Assembly: GCF_014201095.1 (NCBI RefSeq)
Contig: NZ_JACHDN010000001.1
Location: forward strand, 3,844,001 to 3,908,000
Origin: Cellulomonas hominis
GTDB lineage: Bacteria; Actinomycetota; Actinomycetes; Actinomycetales; Cellulomonadaceae
Length of the DNA stretch: 64,000 bases
Reading direction: 5' to 3'
Shown here: positions 1 through 11,710 of the stretch, one piece after another
Numbering within the stretch: position 1 is the first letter of the stretch
Layout of the letters: every line of letters starts with the position of its first letter
Translations under genes and position numbers: made by a program
The notes under the pieces: model-generated
What the model was told of the DNA's origin: nothing
Databases searched by the model: none
The model's input: only the letters and a program-made list of their open reading frames with translations

Positions 1-2587
<2,587 letters not shown>

Positions 2588-2588
2588 G

Positions 2589-3863
2589 TCAGGAGGCGTT
2601 CTCGTCGAGGACGGCCTGCAGGTTGGTCTGCACGGAGCCGAGGATCGCGGCGGGGTCGCCGGTCTTCAGGGTGAGCAGCTGGGAGTTGAAGTCGGTGATG
2701 ACGTCGGCGGCGCCCCGAGCGTTCACGACGTTCTGCGCGAAGTCGGCGGAGTCGATGAACGCGGTCATCTCCGGGTACAGCTCCTTCCAGCCGTCGGCCG
2801 CGGACTGCACGGACGGCATGACACCGAACGCCTCGGAGAACGCGAGCTGCTGCTCGGTCGCGGTCAGGTACTGCACGAGGTCCACCGCGTCGGACTGGTT
2901 GTCCGAGTCGGCTGCGACCCCCCAGCAGTTGGTGAACTGCAGGGTGCCCTGGCCGGCCGGGCCCGCGGGGAGCTCGACCACGCGGTAGGCGGCGTCGGGG
3001 TAGTCGTTGGTCATCGCACCGGTGATCCAGTTGCCCTCGATCGTCATCGCGGCCGCGCCGGTGCCGAACGCCTCGCCGCCCCAGCCGGTGCCGAGGTCGG
3101 AGGCGTACGCGGCGCTGCCGGACGCGAGCAGCTGCTGGACGTAGGTCAGGCCCTCGACGTTCTCGGGGGAGTCGGCGGTCGCCTCGGTGCCGTCCGCGCT
3201 CACCAGCGTGCCGCCGGCCTGGGCGAGGAACGCGCCGACCCGGGCGTACTCGCCGGAGAAGCCGAGGCCGACCCGGCCGTCGGTGGTCAGGCGCGCGGAC
3301 ACGTCGGTGAGCTCGTCCCAGGTGGTGGGGACGTCGTCGTCGGTGAGGCCGGCGGCCTCCCACGCGGCCGTGTCGATGATGAGGCCCAGCGTGGAGAAGT
3401 CCTTCGGGGCGCACACCAGCTCGCCGTCGTAGGTGAACTGCTCGACGAGGCTCGGGTAGAAGTCGTCCGCGTTGTCCAGCGAGTCGCCGTACGGGTACAG
3501 CGAGCCGTTCGCGGCGTAGGTCTGGAACTGGTCGGCGCTGACGTAGAACACGTCGGCCGGGTCGCCCGAGGCGAAGCCCTGGCTCAGCTCCTGGGTCAGG
3601 TCGGAGGCGACCTGCACGGTCGCGTCGACGCCGGACTCCTCGGACCACGCGGCGACGGCGGCCTGGACCGCGTCGGTCTCGGCGTCGCCGGAGGACCCGA
3701 TGAGGATGCTGAGCGAGCCGCCCTCGCCCGAGGCACCGGCGTCGTCGCCGCTGCCCTCGTCGAAGCCGGAGCCGCCGCCGCAGGCGGTGAGCGCGAGGAC
3801 GCCGGCGGCGCCGACGGCGGTGGACGCCAGGAGGCGCCGTCCTCGGGTGGGGATGCGGTGCAT
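2589..3863 (-). CDS. sugar ABC transporter substrate-binding lipoprotein
   Basis: 424-residue extracellular solute-binding protein of family 1 (UgpB/MalE-like). A basic N-region and hydrophobic stretch end in the lipobox LALTAC with the lipidated Cys at residue 28, followed by a Gly/Ser/Asp linker. The two-lobed binding domain occupies about residues 50-420. Start chosen at the ATG 3861-3863 because a GAAGGAGAG ribosome site lies just upstream. It is the first structural gene after the LacI regulator (38-base gap) and is followed directly by the two permeases. The ligand is unknown; the divergent glycosidase suggests a malto- or other gluco-oligosaccharide, which is inference. Confidence 0.9.
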   Translation of the reverse strand: MHRIPTRGRRLLASTAVGAAGVLALTACGGGSGFDEGSGDDAGASGEGGSLSILIGSSGDAETDAVQAAVAAWSEESGVDATVQVASDLTQELSQGFASGDPADVFYVSADQFQTYAANGSLYPYGDSLDNADDFYPSLVEQFTYDGELVCAPKDFSTLGLIIDTAAWEAAGLTDDDVPTTWDELTDVSARLTTDGRVGLGFSGEYARVGAFLAQAGGTLVSADGTEATADSPENVEGLTYVQQLLASGSAAYASDLGTGWGGEAFGTGAAAMTIEGNWITGAMTNDYPDAAYRVVELPAGPAGQGTLQFTNCWGVAADSDNQSDAVDLVQYLTATEQQLAFSEAFGVMPSVQSAADGWKELYPEMTAFIDSADFAQNVVNARGAADVITDFNSQLLTLKTGDPAAILGSVQTNLQAVLDENAS

Positions 3864-3901
3864 GGGGGTCTCTCCTTCAGGGGTGCGGGGGAGGGGGGTG
3901 G

Positions 3902-4930
3902 TCAGGGTGTGCGGCTGGACGCGCGCTCGACGAGGTGCGGGGCGAGCAGCACCTGCTTGCTGCGGGTGCCGCCGGTGCCGTCGAGCTGGTCGAGCAGCAG
4001 GTCGAGCGCGCGGTGCGCGGCCTCGGTGAGCGGCTGGGCGACGGACGTGAGGCCGACGGCGGCCGCGACGGGCGTGTCGTCGAAGCCGACGACGGCCAGC
4101 GGGGTGTCGCGGCTGCGCCCGACCGTCAGCGCGCCGAGCGCGAGGGAGTCCGAGGCGCAGACGACGGCGGTGGGCGCGGCGTCGGCGAGCACCCGCTCGA
4201 TGGCCTGCGCGCCCGCGGCGACCCCGTCGGGGACGCGGGCGTGCAGCCGGCGCAGCAGGCCCGCGTCGTGCCCGGCGTCCACCATCGCGGCGGCCCAGCC
4301 GGCGGCGCGGTCCTCGCCGACGTCGGAGCCGTCGGGCCAGCCCAGGTAGGCGATCCGCTCGTGCCCGAGCCGGCGCAGGTGCTCCACGGCCGCGCGGGTT
4401 CCGGCGGAGCCGTCGACGTCGACCCAGGGGTGGTCGTCGGTCGCGGCGCCCGGGGCGGACCACGGCCGGCCGAAGGTCACGAACGGCACGTCCCGCTCGG
4501 CGAGCCAGGCGGCTCGGGCGTCGTCGCGGTGCGTGCTGGTCAGCACGAAGGCGTCGAGGTCGGCCGTGTCCAGCAGCTCGCCGTACTGGGCGATCTCGCG
4601 CTCGTCGTCGGGGGCGGTGAACAGCATCACCCGGTAGCCGCGGGCCTGGGCGCTCTCCGTGAGGGCGTGCAGGAACCGGTCGAGGACGGCGCCGTTGATG
4701 CCGTCCTGCACCGGCTCGAGCCGCAGGCCGACGACGCGGGACCGGCCGGTGCGCAGCTGCCGGGCGGCGGCGGACGGGCGGTAGCCGAGCGCGTCGATCG
4801 CGGACCGGACGCGGTCGGTGGTCTCGGGCCGCACCAGGTGGGGGGCGTTGAGGACGTTGGACACCGTCTGGCGGGAGACGCCTGCACGCTGCGCGACGCT
4901 CTCCAGCGTCGGCCGGGTCGTGCTGTCCAT
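3902..4930 (-). CDS. LacI-family transcriptional repressor of the sugar locus
   Basis: 342-residue regulator with an N-terminal LacI helix-turn-helix (residues 9-28, LESVAQRAGVSRQTVSNVLN), hinge helix near residues 50-60 and a periplasmic-binding-protein-like effector domain. The ATG at 4930 has an AGGAG site upstream; an in-frame upstream ATG at 4969 would place the operator inside the gene and is rejected. It is the first gene of the unit regulator - binding protein - permease - permease, so it is most likely autoregulated through the perfect palindrome 32 bases upstream. The inducer is presumably the imported sugar or a product of the divergent glycosidase. Confidence 0.92.
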   Translation of the reverse strand: MDSTTRPTLESVAQRAGVSRQTVSNVLNAPHLVRPETTDRVRSAIDALGYRPSAAARQLRTGRSRVVGLRLEPVQDGINGAVLDRFLHALTESAQARGYRVMLFTAPDDEREIAQYGELLDTADLDAFVLTSTHRDDARAAWLAERDVPFVTFGRPWSAPGAATDDHPWVDVDGSAGTRAAVEHLRRLGHERIAYLGWPDGSDVGEDRAAGWAAAMVDAGHDAGLLRRLHARVPDGVAAGAQAIERVLADAAPTAVVCASDSLALGALTVGRSRDTPLAVVGFDDTPVAAAVGLTSVAQPLTEAAHRALDLLLDQLDGTGGTRSKQVLLAPHLVERASSRTP

Positions 4931-4961
4931 CGGTCGCTCCTCTGCGGGCCGGGGATATGAT

Positions 4962-4984
4962 CGTTCCAATTCGCGATTGGAACG
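4962..4984. promoter_or_regulatory. LacI-type operator shared by divergent genes
   Basis: Perfect inverted repeat: arms CGTTCCAAT and ATTGGAACG (9 bases each) around TCGCG. It sits between the LacI gene start (4930) and the divergent glycosidase, and its right arm overlaps the predicted -35 of the latter. Confidence 0.8.
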
Positions 4985-5006
4985 CTCAAACGGATGCCCC
5001 TAGAGT
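4977..5006 (+). promoter_or_regulatory. promoter of the divergent glycosidase gene
   Basis: TTGGAA (4977-4982), an 18-base spacer and TAGAGT (5001-5006) match a housekeeping sigma promoter. The -35 element lies in the right arm of the LacI operator, so repressor binding would block it. This leaves a leader of about 125 bases before the ATG at 5139. Confidence 0.6.
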
Positions 5007-5138
5007 TGCCAGCGCCCCCGGGACTGTCAAGCCGAGGGGTCCGTCGCCGGATCACGATCCGGTCTCGGCGGGGGCGCCGGCCGCCGCGCCCGCGATCACC
5101 CGCCCGCCCCGCCCGCCCCGAACCACGACGAGGTACCC

Positions 5139-7205
5139 ATGGAGCTCCAGCCCCTGCTGCACGACCTGCTCGCCGCCGTGCAGGCGCCCACCCAGGCCTG
5201 GTCCGACCCGGAGGGCCAGATCGGCCTGACGGAGGGCCGCGGCGCCCAGGGCGTCTACCACGGCGACGTCCGGGTCCTGTCGGGCGCGCGGCTCGCGGTC
5301 TCGGGGGCGGCGCCGGAGTCGATCGGCTCCGGCACGGACGGCCCCGGCCGGGTCCGCGCCGTGCTGCTCGCCCGCAGCGTCGACGGCCCCGGTGCCGACC
5401 CGACCGCGCGGCTGGAGCGGCTGCGGGAGGTCGTGCCCGGCGTGGTGACCGAGACCCTGACGCTGTCCTGCTCGACGGCCGAGCCGGTGCGCGCGCTCCT
5501 CGAGCTCACCGTGACCCCGGACGGCACCCCGATGGACCGGATCAAGTCCGGCGCCCCCGTGGGAGCCCCGCCGGCGGTCGAGCTCGTCACCGGCGGCGCG
5601 CGGTGGCGGGCCGACGACGAGGTCACGGCGGAGCTGTCCGCGCCCGGCGCCCGCGTCGAGGTCGCCGACGACGGCACCGTTCGCCTGGCCTGGGAGGCGA
5701 CCGCCGCCACAGGCGCCCCGCACGTCAGCACGTGGACGCTGGCCGTGTCCGACGCGGGCGGCGTGGTCACGGCCCCGCGCCGCGCCCGGCCGGAGTGGGC
5801 GACGCCGGAGGTCGAGGCCGCGGACCGCCGGCTGCCGGCGCTGCTGGACCAGGCTCTCGCCGACCTCGGGACCCTGCGGATGAGCGCGCGGTTCGCGCCC
5901 GACGACGTGTTTCTCGCCGCGGGCGCGCCCTGGTTCTTCACCCTGTTCGGCCGGGACTCGCTCTGGGCCGCCCGCATGCTGCTCCCGCTCGGGACGGAGC
6001 TCGCCGCCGGCACGCTGCGGACGCTCGCCGCCCTGCAGGGGGAGCGGACCGACCCCGCGACCGCCGAGCAGCCCGGCAAGATCCTGCACGAGATCCGGCG
6101 CGCCGAGCTGAGCATGCCCGGCGAGGGCACCGTGCTTCCTCCCGTGTACTACGGCACCGTCGACGCGACCCCGCTGTGGGTCTGCCTGCTGCACGACGCC
6201 TGGCGGTGGGGGATGCCGGCCGACGAGGTCGAGGCGCTGCTGCCCGCGATGGAGCGCGCCCTCGCGTGGATGTCCGACCACGGCGACTCCGACGGCGACG
6301 GGTTCCTCGAGTACGCCGACGAGTCGGGCACCGGCCTGGCGAACCAGGGCTGGAAGGACTCCGGCGACTCGGTGCAGTGGCGGGCAGGCGGGCTCGCCAC
6401 CGGGCCGATCGCGCTGGCCGAGGTGCAGGGGTACGCGCACGAGGCCGCCGTCGCGGGCGCGGCGTTGCTCGATGCCTTCGGACGCCCCGGCGCCGAGCGC
6501 TGGCGCGCGTGGGCCGCGGCCCTGGCCGAGCGGTTCCGGGAGGCGTTCTGGACCTCCGACGCCCGCGGGCCGTACCCCGGCATCGCGCTCGACGCTGGCA
6601 AGCGGGTCGTGGACACGGTGACCAGCAACATCGGGCACCTGCTCGGCACCGGCCTGCTGTCCGCCGACGAGGAGGCCGTGGTCGCCGAGCGGCTGGCCGC
6701 GCCGGACATGGACTCCGGGTACGGGCTGCGGACCATGTCCACCGAGTCCGCCGGCTACTGGCCGCTGCGGTACCACGGCGGAGCGGTGTGGCCGCACGAC
6801 ACGGCGATCGTCGTGCAGGGGTTGGCCCGTGCCGGGCACGCCCGGGCCGCCGCCGCGCTGGCCGAGGGGCTGCTGGCTGCCGCGCAGGACGTGGACGACC
6901 GGCTGCCCGAGCTCTACGGCGGCGACGCCCGGGGGTCCGTGCCGCGTCTCGTGCCGTACCCCGCGGCGTGCCGCCCGCAGGCGTGGTCGGCCGCGGCGGC
7001 GGTCTCGGTGCTGGGGGCGGCCCTCGGTCTGCGCCCGGACGTGCCGGGTGGGACGCTCGACGTCGCCCCGCCCGTCCCGGCGCCGCTCGGCGCGGTGAGC
7101 GTCGAAGGGCTCCGGCTGGCCGGCCGGCCGCTGTCCGTACGGGTGGCCGCGGATGGCCGGGTCGAGGCGAGCACCGACGCGCCGGTGCGCGTCCGCACCT
7201 CCTGA
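5139..7205 (+). CDS. glycogen-debranching N-terminal-domain / amylo-alpha-1,6-glucosidase family glycosidase
   Basis: 688-residue cytoplasmic protein (no signal peptide). The first 210 residues fit the glycogen-debranching N-terminal bis-type domain; from about residue 265 ([15 protein letters not shown]) an alpha/alpha-barrel glycosidase domain follows, with GWKDSGDS near residue 405 and [12 protein letters not shown] near residue 545, both typical of these families. Start chosen at the ATG after a GAGG site. It is divergent from the LacI/ABC importer operon and shares its operator, so it probably hydrolyses the imported oligosaccharide. Members of this family act on alpha-glucans but also on other alpha-glucosides, so the exact bond cleaved is uncertain. 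Confidence 0.8.
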   Translation: MELQPLLHDLLAAVQAPTQAWSDPEGQIGLTEGRGAQGVYHGDVRVLSGARLAVSGAAPESIGSGTDGPGRVRAVLLARSVDGPGADPTARLERLREVVPGVVTETLTLSCSTAEPVRALLELTVTPDGTPMDRIKSGAPVGAPPAVELVTGGARWRADDEVTAELSAPGARVEVADDGTVRLAWEATAATGAPHVSTWTLAVSDAGGVVTAPRRARPEWATPEVEAADRRLPALLDQALADLGTLRMSARFAPDDVFLAAGAPWFFTLFGRDSLWAARMLLPLGTELAAGTLRTLAALQGERTDPATAEQPGKILHEIRRAELSMPGEGTVLPPVYYGTVDATPLWVCLLHDAWRWGMPADEVEALLPAMERALAWMSDHGDSDGDGFLEYADESGTGLANQGWKDSGDSVQWRAGGLATGPIALAEVQGYAHEAAVAGAALLDAFGRPGAERWRAWAAALAERFREAFWTSDARGPYPGIALDAGKRVVDTVTSNIGHLLGTGLLSADEEAVVAERLAAPDMDSGYGLRTMSTESAGYWPLRYHGGAVWPHDTAIVVQGLARAGHARAAAALAEGLLAAAQDVDDRLPELYGGDARGSVPRLVPYPAACRPQAWSAAAAVSVLGAALGLRPDVPGGTLDVAPPVPAPLGAVSVEGLRLAGRPLSVRVAADGRVEASTDAPVRVRTS

Positions 7206-7281
7206 CGCCGCCGGATCCCGCCGGGCCGTATCGTGGACTCCTCGTGCGCGCCGGCGCGCGAGGGGGACGGACGGTGGACGC

Positions 7282-9171
7282 ATGGGACTGCTGGACCGGA
7301 TCGGCTCGCCCGAGGACGTGCGAGCGCTGACACCGGCGCAGGTCCGCCTGCTGGCGGCGGAGATCCGCACGTTCCTCGTGGACCAGGTCTCCCGCACCGG
7401 CGGGCACCTGGGGCCGAACCTCGGCGTCGTCGAGCTCACGCTCGCGCTGCACCGGGTGTTCGACTCGCCGCGGGACACCCTGGTGTTCGACACCGGCCAC
7501 CAGGCGTACGTGCACAAGCTCCTGACCGGCCGGCGGGACTTCAGCCGGCTGCGGCACCGCGGCGGCCTGTCCGGGTACCCGAGCCGGGCGGAGTCGGAGC
7601 ACGACGTCGTGGAGAACTCGCACGCGTCGACCGCGCTGTCCTGGGCGGACGGCATCGCCCGGGCGAACGCGCTGGCCGGGCGCGGCGACCGGCACGTGGT
7701 CGCGGTGATCGGCGACGGCGCGCTGACCGGCGGCATGGCCTGGGAGGCGCTGAACAACATCGCCGACGGCACCGACCGGCGCCTGGTGGTCGTGGTCAAC
7801 GACAACCAGCGGTCGTACGCCCCGACGATCGGCGGCCTCGCCCTGCACCTCGACGCGCTGCGGACCACGCGCGGCTACGAGAGCGTCCTGTCCTGGGGCA
7901 AGCGGACCCTCAAGCGCTCCGGACCGCCCGGGCGGATGGCCTACGACGCGCTGCACGGCCTGAAGAAGGGCATCAAGGACGTCGTCGCGCCGCAGGGCAT
8001 GTTCGAGGACCTCGGGCTGAAGTACGTCGGGCCGGTCGACGGGCACGACGCGGGCGCCGTGGAGTTCGCGCTGCAGCGGGCGCGCGCGTTCGGCGGGCCG
8101 GTGATCGTGCACGTCATCACGGAGAAGGGCCGCGGGTACAGCCCGGCCGAGCAGGACGTGGCGGACCGGTTCCACGCCGTCGGGCAGATCCACCCCGAGA
8201 CGGGACTGCCCGTGGCGCCGTCGCGGTTCGGCTGGACCGGCGTGTTCGCGGACGAGGTCGTGCGGATCGGCCGCCGCCGGCCCGACGTCGTGGCGATCAC
8301 CGCGGCGATGCTCAACCCGGTGGGCCTGGCGCCGTTCGCGGCGGAGTTCCCGGACCGGACGTTCGACGTCGGCATCGCCGAGCAGCACGCCGTGACCACG
8401 GCCGCGGGCATGGCGTACGCCGGGCTGCACCCCGTGGTCGCCGTCTACGCGACCTTCCTCAACCGGGCGTTCGACCAGGTGCTCATGGACGTCGCGCTGC
8501 ACCGGGCCGGGGTGACGTTCGTGCTGGACCGCGCCGGGCTGACCGGCGACGACGGCGCCAGCCACAACGGCATGTGGGACCTCGCGGTCCTGGGCGTCGT
8601 GCCCGGGCTGCGGCTGGCGGCCCCGCGCGACGAGGACACCCTCCGCGCGGCCCTGCGCGCGGCCGTGGACGTGGACGACGCGCCCACCGTCGTGCGGTAC
8701 CCGAAGGGCGCGCTGCCCGACCCGCTGCCGGCGGTCGACGAGGTGGACGGCGTGGACGTGCTCGCGCGGCACGGGGCCGGGGCCGCGGGCGACGCGCGGA
8801 CCGTGCTGGTGTGCGGTGTCGGGCCGATGGCGCGCACCGCCGTCGCGCTGGGGGAGCTGCTCGCGGCGCACGGGCTCGGCGTGACCGTCGTGGACCCGCG
8901 CTGGGTGCTGCCCGTGCCGGCAGCGCTGGTCAAGCTCGTGGGGGAGCACGACCACGTGGTCACCCTCGAGGACGGCGTGCGGGAGGGCGGCGTCGGCTCG
9001 GCCCTCGCGCTGCGCGCCCGGGACGCGGGGATCGCCACGCCGGTGCAGGCGTTCGGGGTGCCGCGGCGGTTCCTCGACCACGCGGCCCGCGACGAGCTGC
9101 TGACGACGCTGCGCCTGACCCCGCCGGACATCGCCCGCGACGTCCTGACGGCCCTGGGCGCCACCCCCTGA
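7282..9171 (+). CDS. dxs: 1-deoxy-D-xylulose-5-phosphate synthase
   Basis: 629 residues, normal for DXS. It condenses pyruvate and glyceraldehyde 3-phosphate using thiamine diphosphate, the first step of the MEP isoprenoid pathway. Visible hallmarks: the early [12 protein letters not shown] and [12 protein letters not shown] segments, the ThDP-binding [16 protein letters not shown] from about residue 144, the transketolase-type [11 protein letters not shown], and [18 protein letters not shown] near residue 415. The ATG at 7282 gives the family N-terminus; a possible -10 (TATCGT, 7230-7235) lies upstream. Dxs beside RNase D, a LuxR gene and DUF3000 is a conserved actinobacterial neighbourhood. 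Confidence 0.95.
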   Translation: MGLLDRIGSPEDVRALTPAQVRLLAAEIRTFLVDQVSRTGGHLGPNLGVVELTLALHRVFDSPRDTLVFDTGHQAYVHKLLTGRRDFSRLRHRGGLSGYPSRAESEHDVVENSHASTALSWADGIARANALAGRGDRHVVAVIGDGALTGGMAWEALNNIADGTDRRLVVVVNDNQRSYAPTIGGLALHLDALRTTRGYESVLSWGKRTLKRSGPPGRMAYDALHGLKKGIKDVVAPQGMFEDLGLKYVGPVDGHDAGAVEFALQRARAFGGPVIVHVITEKGRGYSPAEQDVADRFHAVGQIHPETGLPVAPSRFGWTGVFADEVVRIGRRRPDVVAITAAMLNPVGLAPFAAEFPDRTFDVGIAEQHAVTTAAGMAYAGLHPVVAVYATFLNRAFDQVLMDVALHRAGVTFVLDRAGLTGDDGASHNGMWDLAVLGVVPGLRLAAPRDEDTLRAALRAAVDVDDAPTVVRYPKGALPDPLPAVDEVDGVDVLARHGAGAAGDARTVLVCGVGPMARTAVALGELLAAHGLGVTVVDPRWVLPVPAALVKLVGEHDHVVTLEDGVREGGVGSALALRARDAGIATPVQAFGVPRRFLDHAARDELLTTLRLTPPDIARDVLTALGATP

Positions 9172-9218
9172 CGTGGCCCGGCCTCGCGCGCGCGGGCGGT
9201 GCGCGCGCGAGAAGGACA

Positions 9219-9232
9219 GTGAGCGCCGTCAC
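9219..9232. promoter_or_regulatory. CRP-type site A upstream of pflB
   Basis: GTGA, six bases (GCGCCG), TCAC. Same half-site architecture as the CRP/GlxR family. It shares its last base with site B (centres 14 bases apart), so the two may be alternative. Confidence 0.45.
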
Positions 9233-9247
9233 GTGAGCACCATCACG
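9232..9247. promoter_or_regulatory. CRP-type site B upstream of pflB
   Basis: CGTGA, six bases (GCACCA), TCACG: perfect 5-base arms with the 6-base spacing of the CRP family, about 86 bases upstream of the putative pflB transcription start. Confidence 0.55.
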
Positions 9248-9275
9248 CTCCCGTTCCCGCTGGTCACGGCCCGAC

Positions 9276-9291
9276 TGGGACCTCGGTCCCA
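9276..9291. promoter_or_regulatory. DosR/DevR-like box upstream of pflB
   Basis: TGGGACC TC GGTCCCA, a 7-base-arm palindrome whose core GGGAC-N4-GTCCC is the core of the mycobacterial/streptomycete DosR (DevR) dormancy box. If TAGCGT (9314-9319) is the -10, the box is centred near -42, the position of a class II activator. Confidence 0.55.
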
Positions 9292-9305
9292 AGACATCCC
9301 ATGAC

Positions 9306-9325
9306 CTCGTGAATAGCGTCACGAG
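9306..9325. promoter_or_regulatory. CRP-type site C overlapping the pflB promoter
   Basis: CTCGTGA, ATAGCG, TCACGAG: perfect 7-base arms around a 6-base spacer, ending 28 bases before the pflB start codon. It overlaps the candidate -10 TAGCGT, so a bound protein here would be expected to repress. Confidence 0.6.
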
Positions 9326-9353
9326 TACGACGACCTCAGCGAGGGAGCAACAG

Positions 9354-11621
9354 ATGTCCACCACAGCAGTACCTCAGTCCGGCACCGACGCCACCGCGGG
9401 TGCCTGGGACGGATTCGTCACCGGACCCTGGTGTGACGGGATCGACGTCCGCGACTTCATCCAGCGCAACTACACCCCGTACACGGGCGACTCGGCGTTC
9501 CTCGCCGGGCCGACCGAGCGCACCACGGGCGTCTGGGCGACGCTCAGCGAGATGTTCCCCGCCGAGCGCGCCAAGGGCGTGTACGACATCGACAACCACA
9601 CCCCGTCGACGATCGTGTCGCACGAGCCCGGCTACATCGACCAGCCGAACGAGCTCATCGTCGGCCTGCAGACCGACGCCCCGCTGAAGCGCGCCATGAT
9701 CCCCAACGGCGGCTGGCGCATGGTGGAGAAGTCCCTCGAGACCTACGGGTACGAGGTCGACCCCGACGTCGCCAAGATCTTCTCGACGTACCGCAAGACG
9801 CACAACGACGGCGTCTTCGACGTGTACCCCCCGAACGTGCGCGCGGCCCGCTCCTCGCACATCATCACCGGCCTGCCGGACGCCTACGGCCGCGGCCGGA
9901 TCATCGGCGACTACCGCCGCGTCGCGCTGTACGGCGTGGACGCGCTGATCGAGGGCAAGCGCCTCGAGCGGCACGAGATGGACATGGAGCCGTCGGTCGA
10001 GGACATCATCCGCGACCGCGAGGAGAACGCCGAGCAGATCCGGGCGCTCCAGGAGCTCAAGCAGATGGCGGCCTCCTACGGCTACGACATCTCCAAGCCG
10101 GCCACGACCGCCCGCGAGGCCGTGCAGTGGCTGTACTTCGCCTACCTGGGCGCGGTGAAGGAGCAGAACGGCGCGGCCATGTCGCTGGGCCGGGTCTCCA
10201 CCTTCCTCGACGTGTACCTGCAGCGCGACCTCGCCTCCGGTGCGATCACCGAGGAGTTCGCGCAGGAGCTGATCGACGACTTCGTCATCAAGCTGCGCAT
10301 CGTCCGGTTCCTGCGGACCCCCGAGTACGACGCCCTGTTCTCCGGCGACCCGACCTGGGTGACGGAGTCCATCGGCGGCATCGGCGAGGACGGCCGCCCG
10401 CTGGTCACCAAGTCGTCGTTCCGCTTCCTGCAGACGCTCTACAACATCGGCCCGGCCCCCGAGCCGAACCTGACCGTGCTGTGGAGCAACCGCCTGCCGG
10501 AGGGCTTCAAGCGGTACTGCGCGCAGGTCTCCATCGACACCTCCGCGATCCAGTACGAGTCCGACGACCTGATCCGCACCTCCTGGGGCGACGACGCGGC
10601 GATCGCCTGCTGCGTGTCCCCGATGCGGGTCGGCAAGCAGATGCAGTTCTTCGGCGCCCGCGTCAACATCGCCAAGGCCCTGCTCTACGCGATCAACGGC
10701 GGCCGCGACGAGGTGTCCGGCAAGCAGGTCGCGCCGGTCAGCGCCCCGGTCGAGGGCGACGTCCTGGACTACGAGGACGTGGCGGCGAAGTACGACAAGC
10801 TGCTCGACTGGCTGGCCGAGACCTACGTCGACGCGCTGAACTGCGTGCACTACATGCACGACAAGTACGCGTACGAGCGCCTCGAGATGGCCCTGCACGA
10901 CCGGGCGATCCTGCGGACCATGGCCTGCGGCATCGCCGGCCTGTCGGTCGTCGCGGACTCGCTCTCGGCCATCAAGTACGCCAAGGTCACGCCGGTGCGG
11001 GACGAGGACGGCCTGGTGACGGACTACGTCATCGAGGGCGACTACCCGAAGTACGGCAACGACGACGACCGCGCGGACGACATCGCGGTGGGCATCACCA
11101 AGGCCTTCATGGAGAAGATCCGCCACCACAAGACGTACCGCAACGCGCTGCACACGCAGTCGGTGCTGACGATCACCTCGAACGTCGTGTACGGCAAGGC
11201 CACGGGCAACACCCCCGACGGCCGCCGCGCCGGCGAGCCGTTCGCCCCGGGCGCCAACCCGATGAACGGGCGCGACTCGCACGGCATGCTCGCCTCCGCC
11301 ATGTCGGTCGCGAAGCTGCCGTACTCCGAGGCGATGGACGGGATCTCGCTCACCTCGACGGTCGTGCCCTCGGGCCTCGGCCGCACCAAGGACGAGCAGG
11401 TGACGAACCTCGTGGGCCTCATGGACGCGTACAACGTGTCCTCCGGGTACCACCTGAACGTCAACGTCCTCAACCGGGACACCCTCGAGGACGCCATGGA
11501 GCACCCCGAGAAGTACCCGCAGCTCACCATCCGGGTCTCCGGCTACGCCGTGAACTTCGTCCGGCTGACGCGCGAGCAGCAGCTCGACGTGCTCTCCCGG
11601 ACGTTCCACGGCGGCATCTGA
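9354..11621 (+). CDS. pflB: formate C-acetyltransferase (pyruvate formate-lyase)
   Basis: 755 residues, close to the 760 of E. coli PflB. It converts pyruvate and CoA to acetyl-CoA and formate under anaerobiosis. The catalytic pair Cys419-Cys420 ([14 protein letters not shown]) and the C-terminal glycyl-radical site RVSGYAV, with the radical on Gly730, are intact. The ATG at 9354 is chosen because GAGGGAG precedes it at 9341-9347; an upstream in-frame GTG (9309) would lie in the regulatory palindrome. The activase gene follows 89 bases downstream. Regulation probably combines CRP-type and DosR-like proteins, judged from the palindromes in the 183-base leader. PFL is oxygen-sensitive, so its presence implies real fermentative growth. 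Confidence 0.97.
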   Translation: MSTTAVPQSGTDATAGAWDGFVTGPWCDGIDVRDFIQRNYTPYTGDSAFLAGPTERTTGVWATLSEMFPAERAKGVYDIDNHTPSTIVSHEPGYIDQPNELIVGLQTDAPLKRAMIPNGGWRMVEKSLETYGYEVDPDVAKIFSTYRKTHNDGVFDVYPPNVRAARSSHIITGLPDAYGRGRIIGDYRRVALYGVDALIEGKRLERHEMDMEPSVEDIIRDREENAEQIRALQELKQMAASYGYDISKPATTAREAVQWLYFAYLGAVKEQNGAAMSLGRVSTFLDVYLQRDLASGAITEEFAQELIDDFVIKLRIVRFLRTPEYDALFSGDPTWVTESIGGIGEDGRPLVTKSSFRFLQTLYNIGPAPEPNLTVLWSNRLPEGFKRYCAQVSIDTSAIQYESDDLIRTSWGDDAAIACCVSPMRVGKQMQFFGARVNIAKALLYAINGGRDEVSGKQVAPVSAPVEGDVLDYEDVAAKYDKLLDWLAETYVDALNCVHYMHDKYAYERLEMALHDRAILRTMACGIAGLSVVADSLSAIKYAKVTPVRDEDGLVTDYVIEGDYPKYGNDDDRADDIAVGITKAFMEKIRHHKTYRNALHTQSVLTITSNVVYGKATGNTPDGRRAGEPFAPGANPMNGRDSHGMLASAMSVAKLPYSEAMDGISLTSTVVPSGLGRTKDEQVTNLVGLMDAYNVSSGYHLNVNVLNRDTLEDAMEHPEKYPQLTIRVSGYAVNFVRLTREQQLDVLSRTFHGGI

Positions 11622-11628
11622 CCCGCCC

Positions 11629-11666
11629 GGTCGCCCGCCGGGACCACCCGGCCCCGGCGGGCGACC
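11629..11666 (+). terminator. intercistronic hairpin between pflB and pflA
   Basis: Perfect 14-bp stem (left arm 11629-11642, right arm 11653-11666) with a 10-base loop. It may partly terminate, or stabilise the pflB message, so that the catalytic enzyme is made in excess over its activase. Confidence 0.5.
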
Positions 11667-11710
11667 CGCCCCGCCAGCCACGCACGCAGCACGCCCCGAG
11701 GAGGCCCGAG

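Noticed and set aside
9309..9353. GTG at 9309 as a longer start for pflB
   Set aside because: It lies in a perfect palindrome and lacks a ribosome site, while the ATG at 9354 has GAGGGAG and gives the family length.
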